Assembly: GCA_949286415.1 (NCBI GenBank)
Contig: CASEBV010000005.1
Span: forward strand, 1-64,000
DNA length: 64,000 nucleotides
Direction: 5' to 3'
Source: an uncultured Bacteroidales bacterium
GTDB taxonomy: Bacteria; Bacteroidota; Bacteroidia; Bacteroidales; UBA932
Below the pieces are notes generated by a model. That model ran no database searches. It worked only from the letters and a program-made list of their open reading frames with translations, and had not been told where the DNA came from. This document shows positions 42,930 to 51,980 of this stretch, piece by piece (positions within the stretch are counted from its first letter, which is position 1; every line of letters begins with the position of its first letter). The position numbers and the translations under genes are program-made.

Positions 42930-44461
42930 ATGTCATCAGAACAGGAAATCATATCACGCCAGGCGGAAGAGATAAAGGCACTAAGGAATCAGGTTGCCTC
43001 CCTGAAGAACCAGTTGGACTGGCTTCGGAAGAAGGTCTTCGGTTCCATGAGTGAAAAGAGACTTCCGGAAGATCTGAAAGACCTGGAACCTACTTTGTTC
43101 GATGATATGATGACGGAAGCGGAGAAGGAGCTGTTGGCAGAGGATGTCAAAAAGCTCAACGAAGAACAGGACAAGGTGGTATCTGTAAAAGGGTTCGAGA
43201 GGAAGGTCAGGAAACCGATAGACACAAGCAATCTGGAAGTCCGGGAGGAGGATGTGTATCCGGAAGTTGAAAACCGGGATGACTATACCGAACTGGCCCC
43301 GGAAATCACAGACACGCTGGTCCATGTCCCGGAGCAGATATACATCAGACGCGTTGTCCGTCACAAGCTGGTGCTGAAGTCCCATCTGCAGATACAGAAT
43401 CCGGACAGGAAGCCGTTCTAACTGGCGCCGGTTCCGGCAATGCCTCTTCCCAAATGCATGGCATCGGAATCCCTGCTGGCTGATATAATCATCGAGAAGT
43501 TCATGTACCACATGCCATTCTACCATGTCATCCAGAAATACAAGGAACTCGGAGTCGTCATCAGCTCCTCGACGATGAACGACTGGTATGCAGCAGCCTA
43601 CGAGAAACTCAAACTGCTATATGACCTTCTGATGGAGGAGACGATGACCAAAAGGTACCTTCAGGTAGACGAAAGTACAATCCCGGTAATAGACAACGAG
43701 AAACATGCAGCCGTCAAGGGTTACATGTGGTGCGTCCGTGCCGTGGAAGAGAACCTCGTGTACTTCTACTATGACATGGGGTCGAGAAGTTTTGAGACAG
43801 CGCGCAAGTTGCTGGGAAGCTATCACGGTACAGTACAGACAGACGGGTACGGAGCATACAACCAGTTCGAGACCTACCGGAATATCCAGCTTCTGGGGTG
43901 CTGGGCGCATGCCAGACGCAAGTTCTGTGAAGCCGAGGCTGAGGACAAGACCAAGGCGATGGAAGCGCTTTCATTCATCGGGAAACTGTACAAAGTAGAG
44001 AGTGATGCGAAAAACAGGGCTGGAGTGCTGAAAAGCTGCAGGAAATGAGGGGAAAGATATCCTACCCGACCATATGCACCTTCGAGAAATGGATGTACGA
44101 CACCGCGTCCAACGTGACTGAAAACAGCAGGATGGGCAAGGCAATAGGCTATACTGTTCCGCTTCTGCCAAGGCTCAGCCGATACGTGCGGGACGCCAGA
44201 TATCAGATAGACAACAATCTCGTTGAAAATGCAGTCAGACCGCTGGCTTTGGGACGCAAGAACTTCCTGTTCTGCGGCAATCACGACTCTGCAATCAGGG
44301 CTGCCGTCATCTACTCGCTGGTAAGCACCTGCAAGGGACATGATGTGGACCTGCGCAAATGGATGGAAGATGTACTGGTCAAGATCCCACAATATGAGAA
44401 TCAGAAGCTGAACCTGCGGAAACTCCTTCCTTATAACTGGCAAAATGAAGCCAACCTGTAG
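42930..44461 (+). pseudogene. tnpC: IS66 transposase TnpC, broken
   Basis: The IS66 transposase in three pieces. Residues up to RKPF end at a TAA at 43419-43421; the same frame continues LAPVPAMPLPKCMAS, so a single GAA-to-TAA change fits. The second piece runs to 44048 with ...VESDAKNRAGVLKSCRK, but the true continuation, GWSAEKLQEMRGKISYPT, is in another frame. Loss of one G near 44018 explains the shift. The DDE-type region (YLQVDESTIPVIDNEKH ... VQTDGYGAYNQFETY) and the C-terminal IS66 end (NNLVENAVRPLALGRKNF) are otherwise well preserved, so the decay is recent. Confidence 0.93.
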
Positions 44462-44557
44462 CAAATCGATCCCAACGTTATCCAACTTTGACCAACTTGG
44501 CAACAACTAGCCCCAACTTGTAAAAAGTTGTCAAGATGTCTTTCGCCGGATGCTTAC

Positions 44558-44565
44558 TTGTGGCG
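44558..44565 (+). repeat. Target-site duplication, right
   Basis: TTGTGGCG directly after the IS66 right end. Confidence 0.95.
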
Positions 44566-44706
44566 AGTGACCGGGATTTGTTTGGACAAAATTCGGTACG
44601 CATAAGGAGGTTTGTGAGTACAGAAGCCAAGCCGTCCGAGAAGCACTTTTCCAATTGTCCCACAACTTGTGGGATAATTCCAGAAGGCCCTGTTGAATAA
44701 TTTCCT

Positions 44707-46581
44707 TCAAAGTTCTTCTCCTTCAGGATGCTGTTGCTTATAAGATTTAACTTTATCAAGATTTTCTTGAAGTATTTCAATCATTTCTTCAGCATGTTCG
44801 TTTTTAGCGGTAATAGTCCATTCTGCATCAGTTTTTTTTGCCTTCAGATACATAAAATATAGTTTGATACTCTGAAGATTTTTGTTTCCAAGCAGCACTT
44901 CAAGATTGGCGAATTTAACATGTACCGGCAGGTTGTTCTGCTGGGAGTTAAAACTACTGGAAATAATCGCCAGATTGCCAAAGGAATCAATATCTTTTCT
45001 GGGCCAACTTTCATTGTTGTTCTCATTCTGTGGATGAAGATGTTCAATTGAACGATTGTTTCCATGGAATTCATACATTCTGACAGCATCTGCATCAAGA
45101 TCGTCATATCCAAATACGGCCTTACCATCAAGTATGAGTTTCTCCCACAAGGCATAATCAAGACGCCAAAGCCAATACCTCGGTCTAGCATCATAATCAA
45201 GTTTGTCAATATCAGGAATGCACGAATGATCCCGACGATTGAAATCTTTTATCATAAGGAACTTCAACAGTTCCATTTGCGAAGGTTCATGCTCAAGTCC
45301 TTTCAGATGCTTCAGTAAAGGTAGTACCCAAATATGAGGCTCCGTAGAAACATCAAGCATAGACTGAAACTGTCTCAGTCTACTATGCGCATGTTCTTTG
45401 TTGTCTGTTTCCTCTTGATTGTTAAATATCAGTTTATGAGAACTGGAGGACGAATTATATTTTAATCGTACTACATATAAATCCATGAGAAGCCGATACA
45501 TAAATAACTCGTGATAGAATGTTTCTATCTGTTCTTGCGGTATTGGGTTGTTTTTGAATGTATCATGCAGTTTAGATGGATGAATACTAGCAAGATTATC
45601 GTTTCCCGTGTGAAGCGCTAAGACGAGCAAAAGAAACTCAGGGAACGACATTACGCCATGTTCTTTATCGCGCTTTGGCTTATTAGTGAAGTCATATTTC
45701 TTCACTTCAATCTCTGCTATGGTTGTCCGAGTGCCTTCGCTTTTGGAGGTTTTACAGAAACCATAGTAAGCCTCTTCAAACTTTCCTTTTTTGCAAAGTT
45801 GGATATATTTTTTATAGGATTCGCATTGCCTTCTCTCTGCATCGTTACTGTCTTCAATTTTTATGATAGGCTGTTCAAAGTTTGAAACAACATTCCATAT
45901 GCGAGTAAGGTTAATCTTATTTGTTTTGTTATATTTACGCAAGAGCTCCACCTTCAGAATTTCATGTTGCTCCAATGATTTGCCACAGGAATTCATTGCC
46001 TCAAAATACTCATTGAGAGAAGACGGATTTTTCACATAATGGCCGGGCAATTCCGTAACGAACAAAGTCAGATAATTGAATACATCATTTGCGAATTTCT
46101 GAAGATTCTTTTCATCGTAATTATCTTTCAAAAAATTTTTAATGATCGAAAGAGCCTCCGCCATCTGATTGTTCTTGTATGTTGATGCCGATTTTTCGGC
46201 CAATGTTCGCAAGAACTCTCTGTCTTGACTTCTACCATTGAAGAACACGCGATTAGAGGAATCAAAGAATTTTGTCCAACTTTCCTTGTCTTCTCCTTGC
46301 AACAAAGTCAACATGAAACCGACAGCAAGTAGGGTCAGAACAGTCGTGCGCTGCTGACCGTCTATCAGCTCCAACCTGTCGCCTTGCCGCACTGCCGTAA
46401 TCATACCGATATAGTACGGTTTATCATGCGTTATAGAAAAATGATTACGCAAGTCCTCCATCAGTTGTTTCACCTCCAGCACTCTCCATGCGAAGAGTCG
46501 CTGATATAGTGGGATAAGAAACAAAACATTTTCCTCGACAATTTTTGCCGGGGTTATTCTATATGATTCATTACTTGCCAT
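44707..46581 (-). CDS. DUF262-DUF1524 protein (GmrSD type)
   Basis: A 624-residue protein. The DUF262 domain has IPLYQRLFAW (23-32) and DGQQRTT (74-80), the signature of a ParB-like nucleotide-hydrolysing fold. Near 513 the sequence IEHLHPQN, then FGNLAIISSSFNSQQNN, fits the DUF1524 His-Me-finger (HNH) nuclease. Together this is the composition of GmrSD-type modification-dependent restriction enzymes and SspE. It overlaps the upstream DUF262 gene by 11 bases, so the two are coupled. It lies in an AT-rich island. Confidence 0.88.
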   Translation of the reverse strand: MASNESYRITPAKIVEENVLFLIPLYQRLFAWRVLEVKQLMEDLRNHFSITHDKPYYIGMITAVRQGDRLELIDGQQRTTVLTLLAVGFMLTLLQGEDKESWTKFFDSSNRVFFNGRSQDREFLRTLAEKSASTYKNNQMAEALSIIKNFLKDNYDEKNLQKFANDVFNYLTLFVTELPGHYVKNPSSLNEYFEAMNSCGKSLEQHEILKVELLRKYNKTNKINLTRIWNVVSNFEQPIIKIEDSNDAERRQCESYKKYIQLCKKGKFEEAYYGFCKTSKSEGTRTTIAEIEVKKYDFTNKPKRDKEHGVMSFPEFLLLVLALHTGNDNLASIHPSKLHDTFKNNPIPQEQIETFYHELFMYRLLMDLYVVRLKYNSSSSSHKLIFNNQEETDNKEHAHSRLRQFQSMLDVSTEPHIWVLPLLKHLKGLEHEPSQMELLKFLMIKDFNRRDHSCIPDIDKLDYDARPRYWLWRLDYALWEKLILDGKAVFGYDDLDADAVRMYEFHGNNRSIEHLHPQNENNNESWPRKDIDSFGNLAIISSSFNSQQNNLPVHVKFANLEVLLGNKNLQSIKLYFMYLKAKKTDAEWTITAKNEHAEEMIEILQENLDKVKSYKQQHPEGEEL

Positions 46582-48412
46582 ATTCTTCTATGATTTTAAT
46601 TCGAATAACACTGTCTGTTATTTCAGATAAGGCATCACGCCACATTGAACGCAGAGCCTTATACATACCCCATTTTACACCTTTAACCTCCGGTAAATCC
46701 ATTCCGCTGGTAATAGAGTAATTTTCTTGTCTGGAGATAGAATCATGTTTGGCTAGTGCTTCCCCTAAAAAGAATGTAGGGGAAGATGCTTGATCAATCA
46801 TTAATACGAGTTCAGAGTTATTTATGAAACTTCGTATCCCGACTCCATCATTCGCAACACGATTTGCGTTGTATCGGTGCAAAGCCAAAATCTGAGATAT
46901 GCAGTATAAAGCTTCGGACAAGTATTGGTTTCCAAACTTGAGATAATATGCGAACAGAACCGTCTCAATTGAATCGGAGTAGTTCAAATAACTGCCCCAT
47001 GCAAGATTGTTCAAAAGAATTTGCACTTCCTTATGTTTCAGGAACTCAAGATAACGATGAATAAAGGTCTCTGCATATACGAAGAAATGTGTTCCTCCCT
47101 GAATTTTCTCATAATAATCGAAGTTTTCACCAAAAGGGGGGATTTCGGGCATTATAACTGACGCCTGATATTCTTTTTGAATATAGTGTGCCTCGGAATG
47201 TTCCTGAGACTCATTCTTTCTCATCCATCGACGCAATCGGTAAATGTGCGTACCCAAAGTGCGGTAAAGTGCGTTTTTTTCCTTGAAAATTATAGGAAGC
47301 ATAGTAAGTTTATTCCACTTAACTGCCATGTGTTCTGCCTGAGCATCAACTGGAATAAACCGCAAGTGGTGAGCTTTGAGAAGGTCGAAATCAGACAATG
47401 GGACACCTTTTGAATTTTGATTCGAAAAGAAAGTATAAGCCAGATCAAGGTTGGACTCACTGACAGTCAATACAGCAAAAGATATATTGTCCGCCAAACG
47501 ATTAACCAATTCAGATATATTTTTTTCCTTCCCGACAAATGTCTGAACGAGATATTTGCAATTGGACACATGTTCTTGTGCATCTGTCGAGTCATATGAT
47601 TCATTCAAAAGAGGCAAATAACCCTTATAGCCCATTGCAAGAAGCATCACAGAAAGGGTAATCAAACGTTGCTGACCATCGATTATGCCGAAACTTCCTT
47701 GACAATCATGAAGAATAACTGTACCTAAATGAAAAGGTTCCCCATCTTTAATCTTTGCCAGATTATGCCAAAGTTCGATAATATTCTGGTCTTCCCAGCA
47801 ATACTCCCGTTGATAGTCTGGCAAAAAGAGATTAAGGTTCATTACCTCAGACAATTTCATTATCTTAACGGAAACATCTTCACTGCCGTCATGCAACGGA
47901 GTGTAATCCACGGTCTGCTTCGGATAATTTAACTGCAGTGACAATGTCCTTTTATTGGCTTCGTATATTTCCAGCAAGGGATTATTTACGATACCATAGA
48001 ACTGATTGAAAACTTTCATGAGGTCGCTCACGGAATGTATCCCGGCGACACGAAAATATCCAAATGGCAAATTCCATCTTTCACCACATTCTATCCCTTT
48101 TTCTGAAAGCACATGCATCAAGTTGATTCCAATTCTTCGATAAACCTTCATTTGTTCGGGGTTATCTCTTGCCGGCTCGAGATGTAAATCCAAATAACCT
48201 TGCCGGCCGTCTGCCCAATATTCAAAATGCGCTTTGGGCGGAAAGTGTTTAGGTTTAATTTGGACATAGTAGTCGTAATAATGATACGCAGTTCCTCTAT
48301 CCGGGTGTACCGATCCAACTTCAATATCTTTGTACTGTTCTGCAAATTTCGCCCTAAAATCATTCAAGTCAGGGTCAGACTCTGTAATCCATTTCAGATT
48401 TAATATTCCCAT
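46571..48412 (-). CDS. DUF262 protein with extra N-terminal domain
   Basis: A 613-residue protein and the first gene of the pair. Residues 1-170 form an unrecognised domain (HPDRGTAYHYYDYYVQIKPK, HFEYWADGRQGYLDLHLEPA). A full DUF262 domain follows, with LPDYQREYCW (198-207) and DGQQRLITL (245-253). No DUF1524/HNH motif is visible in the C-terminal part, unlike its partner. AGGAGG lies about 14 bases before the ATG. It probably works as a sensor or partner subunit with the downstream nuclease-bearing DUF262 protein. Confidence 0.82.
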   Translation of the reverse strand: MGILNLKWITESDPDLNDFRAKFAEQYKDIEVGSVHPDRGTAYHYYDYYVQIKPKHFPPKAHFEYWADGRQGYLDLHLEPARDNPEQMKVYRRIGINLMHVLSEKGIECGERWNLPFGYFRVAGIHSVSDLMKVFNQFYGIVNNPLLEIYEANKRTLSLQLNYPKQTVDYTPLHDGSEDVSVKIMKLSEVMNLNLFLPDYQREYCWEDQNIIELWHNLAKIKDGEPFHLGTVILHDCQGSFGIIDGQQRLITLSVMLLAMGYKGYLPLLNESYDSTDAQEHVSNCKYLVQTFVGKEKNISELVNRLADNISFAVLTVSESNLDLAYTFFSNQNSKGVPLSDFDLLKAHHLRFIPVDAQAEHMAVKWNKLTMLPIIFKEKNALYRTLGTHIYRLRRWMRKNESQEHSEAHYIQKEYQASVIMPEIPPFGENFDYYEKIQGGTHFFVYAETFIHRYLEFLKHKEVQILLNNLAWGSYLNYSDSIETVLFAYYLKFGNQYLSEALYCISQILALHRYNANRVANDGVGIRSFINNSELVLMIDQASSPTFFLGEALAKHDSISRQENYSITSGMDLPEVKGVKWGMYKALRSMWRDALSEITDSVIRIKIIEEYGK

Positions 48413-48665
48413 GTTAGTAGTTTACCTCCTTTCAGTAATCTGAGTGGTAAAAACTCTTTGATATTGACGATCAGTCCTCAAATATTCACATTAAAAATCA
48501 TGTGTCACAAAGATAATAGTAAATCAATAAGATATAATGTATTATTTTAAAGTTTTTAGTGCAATAATCCTTCAAAAGTCAATATTCTTATGCAATTTTA
48601 TTAATTTATTCGTTTGTGCCGAAACAACATGCTCGGGGGACACTAGATTACTGGTAGGTGATTTG

Positions 48666-48918
48666 ATTGTCCTACATTTCCTCCTATCACCTTAGACCGT
48701 CTCAGATAGTGTGTTTTGTTTGTGCAAACTTCATAAGAATTTTACTAACTATCTAATACTCAATCTGTAGTCAATTCTTCAATGAGGAAGAATATTAAGA
48801 TTTAAGATTGTAACACAATCACAAGACTGAATGCCGCGGAGCAACGAACCCGCAAAGCGAGTTAGGCTATATTGTGCCTGACTCGCTTTTTTCTTGTGTT
48901 GAATAAAACTAGAATTGC
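48666..48918 (+). repeat. 250-bp direct repeat, copy A
   Basis: Similar over about 250 bases to 56470-56725. It contains in order: GTCTCAGATAGTGTGTTTTG and TTTGTGCAAAC; the FFNEEEY-stop gene end at 48775-48798; the conserved block around ACTGAATGCCGCGG; and a hairpin terminator at 48854-48892. The remainder of 48413-49064 shows no gene. Confidence 0.85.
48854..48892 (+). terminator. Terminator inside repeat A
   Basis: AAGCGAGT pairs with ACTCGCTT, and AGGC with GCCT inside, then six T. Confidence 0.85.
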
Positions 48919-49010
48919 TTACAGGTTCTGATTTTATTGAGGAGTTTGCTGCAAAATTTGATTTTCTGGTGAAATGATGTTGCCTTTAAGACATTGGAGT
49001 TATTTACAAT

Positions 49011-49040
49011 TTTGTTGTTAAACAAATTTGTGTATTTTTG
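49011..49040 (+). promoter_or_regulatory. Promoter of the restriction unit
   Basis: TTTG at 49011-49014, 18-nt spacer, TATTTTTG at 49033-49040, then ATG at 49065. The spacer is one base short of the usual range. Confidence 0.55.
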
Positions 49041-49064
49041 TACAATAATGTGCAGATATCCTAT

Positions 49065-49274
49065 ATGGAAAAGAAAATGTATAAAAATCGTATCCGAGTC
49101 GTTCTCGCAGACAGAATGGTGACAAATACTTATTTGGCAGAGCAACTTGGTGTGTCAAAGATGACAATAAGTCGCTGGTGCACTAATACTACGCAGCCAA
49201 GCGCCCCGCAATTGATAGAAATTTCTAAAGTTCTAAAATGTGAACTTAAGGATTTGTATGAACCATATGAATAA
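49065..49274 (+). CDS. XRE-type regulator (controller protein)
   Basis: A 69-residue helix-turn-helix protein (MEKKMYKNRIRVVLADRMVT ... LAEQLGVSKMTISRWCTNTT ... APQLIEISKVLKCELKDLYE). Small proteins of this kind control methyltransferase and restriction genes in many R-M systems by delaying nuclease expression. It is 16 bases upstream of the methyltransferase and on the same transcript. I use the ATG at 49065, since the upstream in-frame start overlaps the promoter. Confidence 0.85.
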   Translation: MEKKMYKNRIRVVLADRMVTNTYLAEQLGVSKMTISRWCTNTTQPSAPQLIEISKVLKCELKDLYEPYE

Positions 49275-49290
49275 GATTGTTTAGGACAAT

Positions 49291-50277
49291 ATGATAAGAG
49301 AGTTTCATTTATTTGCCGGAATGGGAGGAGGTATATATGGAGGATATCTTTTGGGACATCAGTGCGTTGCTGGTGTTGAAATTGATGATTTCTGCCAGAA
49401 GATTCTAAGGCAAAGACAAGCAGACGGCTGGATGGATAATTTTCCAATTTACGGCGATATAACAAAATTGCATGGAGCAAAATATAAAGGAACATTTGAT
49501 GTTATGTGTGGGGGATTTCCCTGCCAAGCATTTAGCCATGCCGCGCATGGGAAAAATATTGCCTCAAAGAATCTATGGGGTGAGATGTTCCGTTTTGTTC
49601 AAGAAAGCGAAGCAAATATTGTATTTGGAGAAAATGTAACGGAGAAGGCATTGAATATTGCTAAATCCGATTTGCAAAAGTTAGGATATACTGTGTATCG
49701 TTGTCGGTTATCATGTGAAGAAATTGGAGCAGATCATAGAAGGAATCGGTTTTGGTTGTTGGCTGTCAAAGAATATGATGATTCATATAATAAATTAGTT
49801 GAAAATATTGGGTCTTTGCCAAAACTTTCTGCAAGTTGTTGGACAATCTCTCCGAGAGATATTGATTATGATTCAAAAATACAGGAGAGAAGAAAGCAAT
49901 TGAAGGCCATTGGGAATGCTCAATCTCCCTTTGCTGCGGCAACAGCTTTTCGGATATTACTTAATCGTCATATAGCAAAAATGGAATCAGATCCTGTGAT
50001 TGCCAATGAGTCAGAAATAAATGCTGTGTTTGAAAAGCAGACAACATGGATTAAAAAATCATATCCTCAGTTGGATGGACTTGTGCATACACCGACAACA
50101 ATGGCGAATTATTGTTGTGCATCTATGATGAAACATCAAGGATGCCGGAATTACAAAGAAATATTTCAAAAGCCTATGCCTAAAGATGCTGAATATTTAA
50201 TGGGATTTCCTATCGGAGCATCATCACCTGAACCACAGACTTTAACAAATTTTTTATCATGGAACAAGACGAAATAG
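49291..50277 (+). CDS. DNA cytosine-5 methyltransferase
   Basis: A 328-residue enzyme that methylates cytosine C5 in a specific DNA sequence. Motif I is FHLFAGMGGG, motif IV GGFPCQAFSH with the catalytic Cys, motif VI GENV, motif VIII ADHRRNRFWLLA, and motif IX-X QLKAIGNAQSPFAAATAF at about 204-220. Only about 45 residues lie between motifs VIII and IX. A C-terminal domain of about 100 residues (TPTTMANYCCASMMKHQG ... AEYLMGFPIG) may hold the target recognition region instead. It ends 19 bases inside mcrB. Confidence 0.93.
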   Translation: MIREFHLFAGMGGGIYGGYLLGHQCVAGVEIDDFCQKILRQRQADGWMDNFPIYGDITKLHGAKYKGTFDVMCGGFPCQAFSHAAHGKNIASKNLWGEMFRFVQESEANIVFGENVTEKALNIAKSDLQKLGYTVYRCRLSCEEIGADHRRNRFWLLAVKEYDDSYNKLVENIGSLPKLSASCWTISPRDIDYDSKIQERRKQLKAIGNAQSPFAAATAFRILLNRHIAKMESDPVIANESEINAVFEKQTTWIKKSYPQLDGLVHTPTTMANYCCASMMKHQGCRNYKEIFQKPMPKDAEYLMGFPIGASSPEPQTLTNFLSWNKTK

Positions 50278-51980
50278 TAAGAGAACTCTCCAAACATGGA
50301 GTGAAAAAATTGACGACCGAAACGAGAATAGGCACTTATTTGACGACCAATAGAAGTTCTTTAGTGGCGCAGCAGGTTTCCAACAGGAGTAGTGCTGATT
50401 GGAAAAAAGCTCAATATGTACTTATTAATAAATCAGATGGAAACACGCCTGATTTAGATGCATGTATAGACGGATGGAGATCACTCGCTCAAGAAAGACA
50501 GTTCCTGATAATTTATGATAAAGGCGAATGGAAATATTATGATTGTGAGGGTAATCAAGTCCCTTTTGAGCAATTGATTCCTGGAAACAATCATTTTGAC
50601 AATGTTCAACGACCACGCCAAATTATATATTATGGTGCACCCGGAACGGGAAAGTCTCATAAAATTAAAGAACTTCTCAAAGGGATTTCTAAAGAAAACA
50701 TCTTTAGAACGACTTTCCATCCGGATAGCGATTACTCTTCTTTTGTTGGCGCATATAAGCCGACAAAAGCAAAGAAACCGCTTTATGGACTTAACGGAGG
50801 TCTTACTGTCAGGTTGAATGACGGGAAAGAAGATATAGATGAAGAGATAATCACTTATAAATTCATTCCACAAGCGTTCTTGAATGCCTATATGCAAGCA
50901 TACAAGAAGCCTGCTGAAAATGTATATCTGATTATAGAAGAAATCAATAGGGGGAACTGTGCTCAGATTTTCGGAGATTTGTTTCAACTTCTTGACAGGG
51001 ACGAGAATGGCGTTTCGGAATATTCTATAAAGGCCGATACTGATTTGAGGACATTCTTGGAAGAGGAGCTCGGAGAGGACAGCGATGCAATAAAGAACGG
51101 AGAGCTTTGTTTGCCGGACAATCTGTATATCTATGCCACGATGAATACTTCCGATCAGTCGCTGTTCCCGATAGACAGTGCATTCAAACGCCGTTGGGAT
51201 TGGGAGTATGAACCAATTAAGTATATGAATACAAGTTGGGCGATAGATATTGACGATATCAAGTACTCTTGGGTGTCATTTCAGAAAGAGGTCAATACAA
51301 GGATATTTGACTTGACACATTCGGAAGACAAGATGCTTGGTGATTTTTTCGTTAATCCGGCCGATGGAATAATAAAAGCGGATTTATTCAGAAACAAGGT
51401 CTTGTTCTATTTGTGGAATGATGTCTGCAAGGATGGAGAAGGTGACATCTTCAGGATAAGCGATGAAGAAGAAATCAAATTTTCTGAACTATATGGAGAC
51501 GATGGATATAAGAAACTTGTGGCAATGATGGAATATCTGCATATAGCAGATTTGCCGTCAATTAAAAATATTGATGTCAATAAGGACGGAAACTTATCTG
51601 GCAATAATTCTAAAGATAAGACTCGATTTACTTTGAATGGAGACGATAATAATGGCCGTGGCTATAGTAAAGGAGGAGTCGCGTATGAAGCTGTGAAATT
51701 GTTTTGTTCACAGCATCCTCAAATGACAGCAGATGATGTGATGACCAAATGGCTGTCATTGCAAATAATAGGTGCTAACTTGGTTGAAACCCAAGAAGTG
51801 TATAATAAACGAACTTCAGGATCAACGGATTCAAGATTATCTGAAAAGTCAAAGATAGTCACTTTGCAAAATGGAGAACAGTTGTATGTCACAAATCAAT
51901 TTGACTTGACAAGGATAAATGATTTTATACAAAAAGTCAATGCTCAAAACTGGGGAATAGATATACAAAAATTTAACTGA
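50259..51980 (+). CDS. McrB-like GTPase restriction subunit
   Basis: A 573-residue AAA+ protein. The N-terminal ~115 residues are a non-AAA domain that would bind DNA. Walker A is GAPGTGKS (126-133), Walker B LIIEEINRGN, and ATMNTSDQSLFPIDSAFKRR carries the MNTxD GTP-specific element of McrB. It pairs with the nuclease whose start overlaps its stop. In McrBC and LlaJI systems the GTPase drives translocation and activates the nuclease. The cytosine methyltransferase upstream makes it an LlaJI-like R-M system rather than a type IV McrBC. Confidence 0.92.
   Translation: MEQDEIVRELSKHGVKKLTTETRIGTYLTTNRSSLVAQQVSNRSSADWKKAQYVLINKSDGNTPDLDACIDGWRSLAQERQFLIIYDKGEWKYYDCEGNQVPFEQLIPGNNHFDNVQRPRQIIYYGAPGTGKSHKIKELLKGISKENIFRTTFHPDSDYSSFVGAYKPTKAKKPLYGLNGGLTVRLNDGKEDIDEEIITYKFIPQAFLNAYMQAYKKPAENVYLIIEEINRGNCAQIFGDLFQLLDRDENGVSEYSIKADTDLRTFLEEELGEDSDAIKNGELCLPDNLYIYATMNTSDQSLFPIDSAFKRRWDWEYEPIKYMNTSWAIDIDDIKYSWVSFQKEVNTRIFDLTHSEDKMLGDFFVNPADGIIKADLFRNKVLFYLWNDVCKDGEGDIFRISDEEEIKFSELYGDDGYKKLVAMMEYLHIADLPSIKNIDVNKDGNLSGNNSKDKTRFTLNGDDNNGRGYSKGGVAYEAVKLFCSQHPQMTADDVMTKWLSLQIIGANLVETQEVYNKRTSGSTDSRLSEKSKIVTLQNGEQLYVTNQFDLTRINDFIQKVNAQNWGIDIQKFN

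Larger units (their letters stand above)
42032..44557 (+). mobile_element. IS66-family insertion sequence
   Basis: 2526 bp. The left end GTAAGCCTCCGACGAAAGAC at 42032 matches the inverted right end GTAAGCATCCGGCGAAAGAC ending at 44557 (18 of 20). The flanking 8 bases TTGTGGCG are duplicated exactly (42024-42031 and 44558-44565), the target-site size typical of IS66. Three genes in the standard IS66 order are inside, but the transposase is broken. Confidence 0.95.
41885..48774. mobile_element. Putative defence island 1
   Basis: It is bounded by the DUF2795 gene end at 41885-41908 and its first copy at 48775. It contains an IS66 insertion and the DUF262 gene pair. Base composition is clearly AT-richer than the core on the left. 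No integrase is seen inside. The island status is inferred from the repeated gene end. Confidence 0.5.

Noticed and set aside
42032..44557. Composite transposon built on IS66
   Set aside because: Only one IS66 copy is seen, and its own target duplication shows it inserted alone.
44478..44780. Minus-strand open frame across the IS66 right end and the end of the DUF262 gene
   Set aside because: It spans the insertion junction, overlaps the DUF262 gene end and has no recognisable domain.
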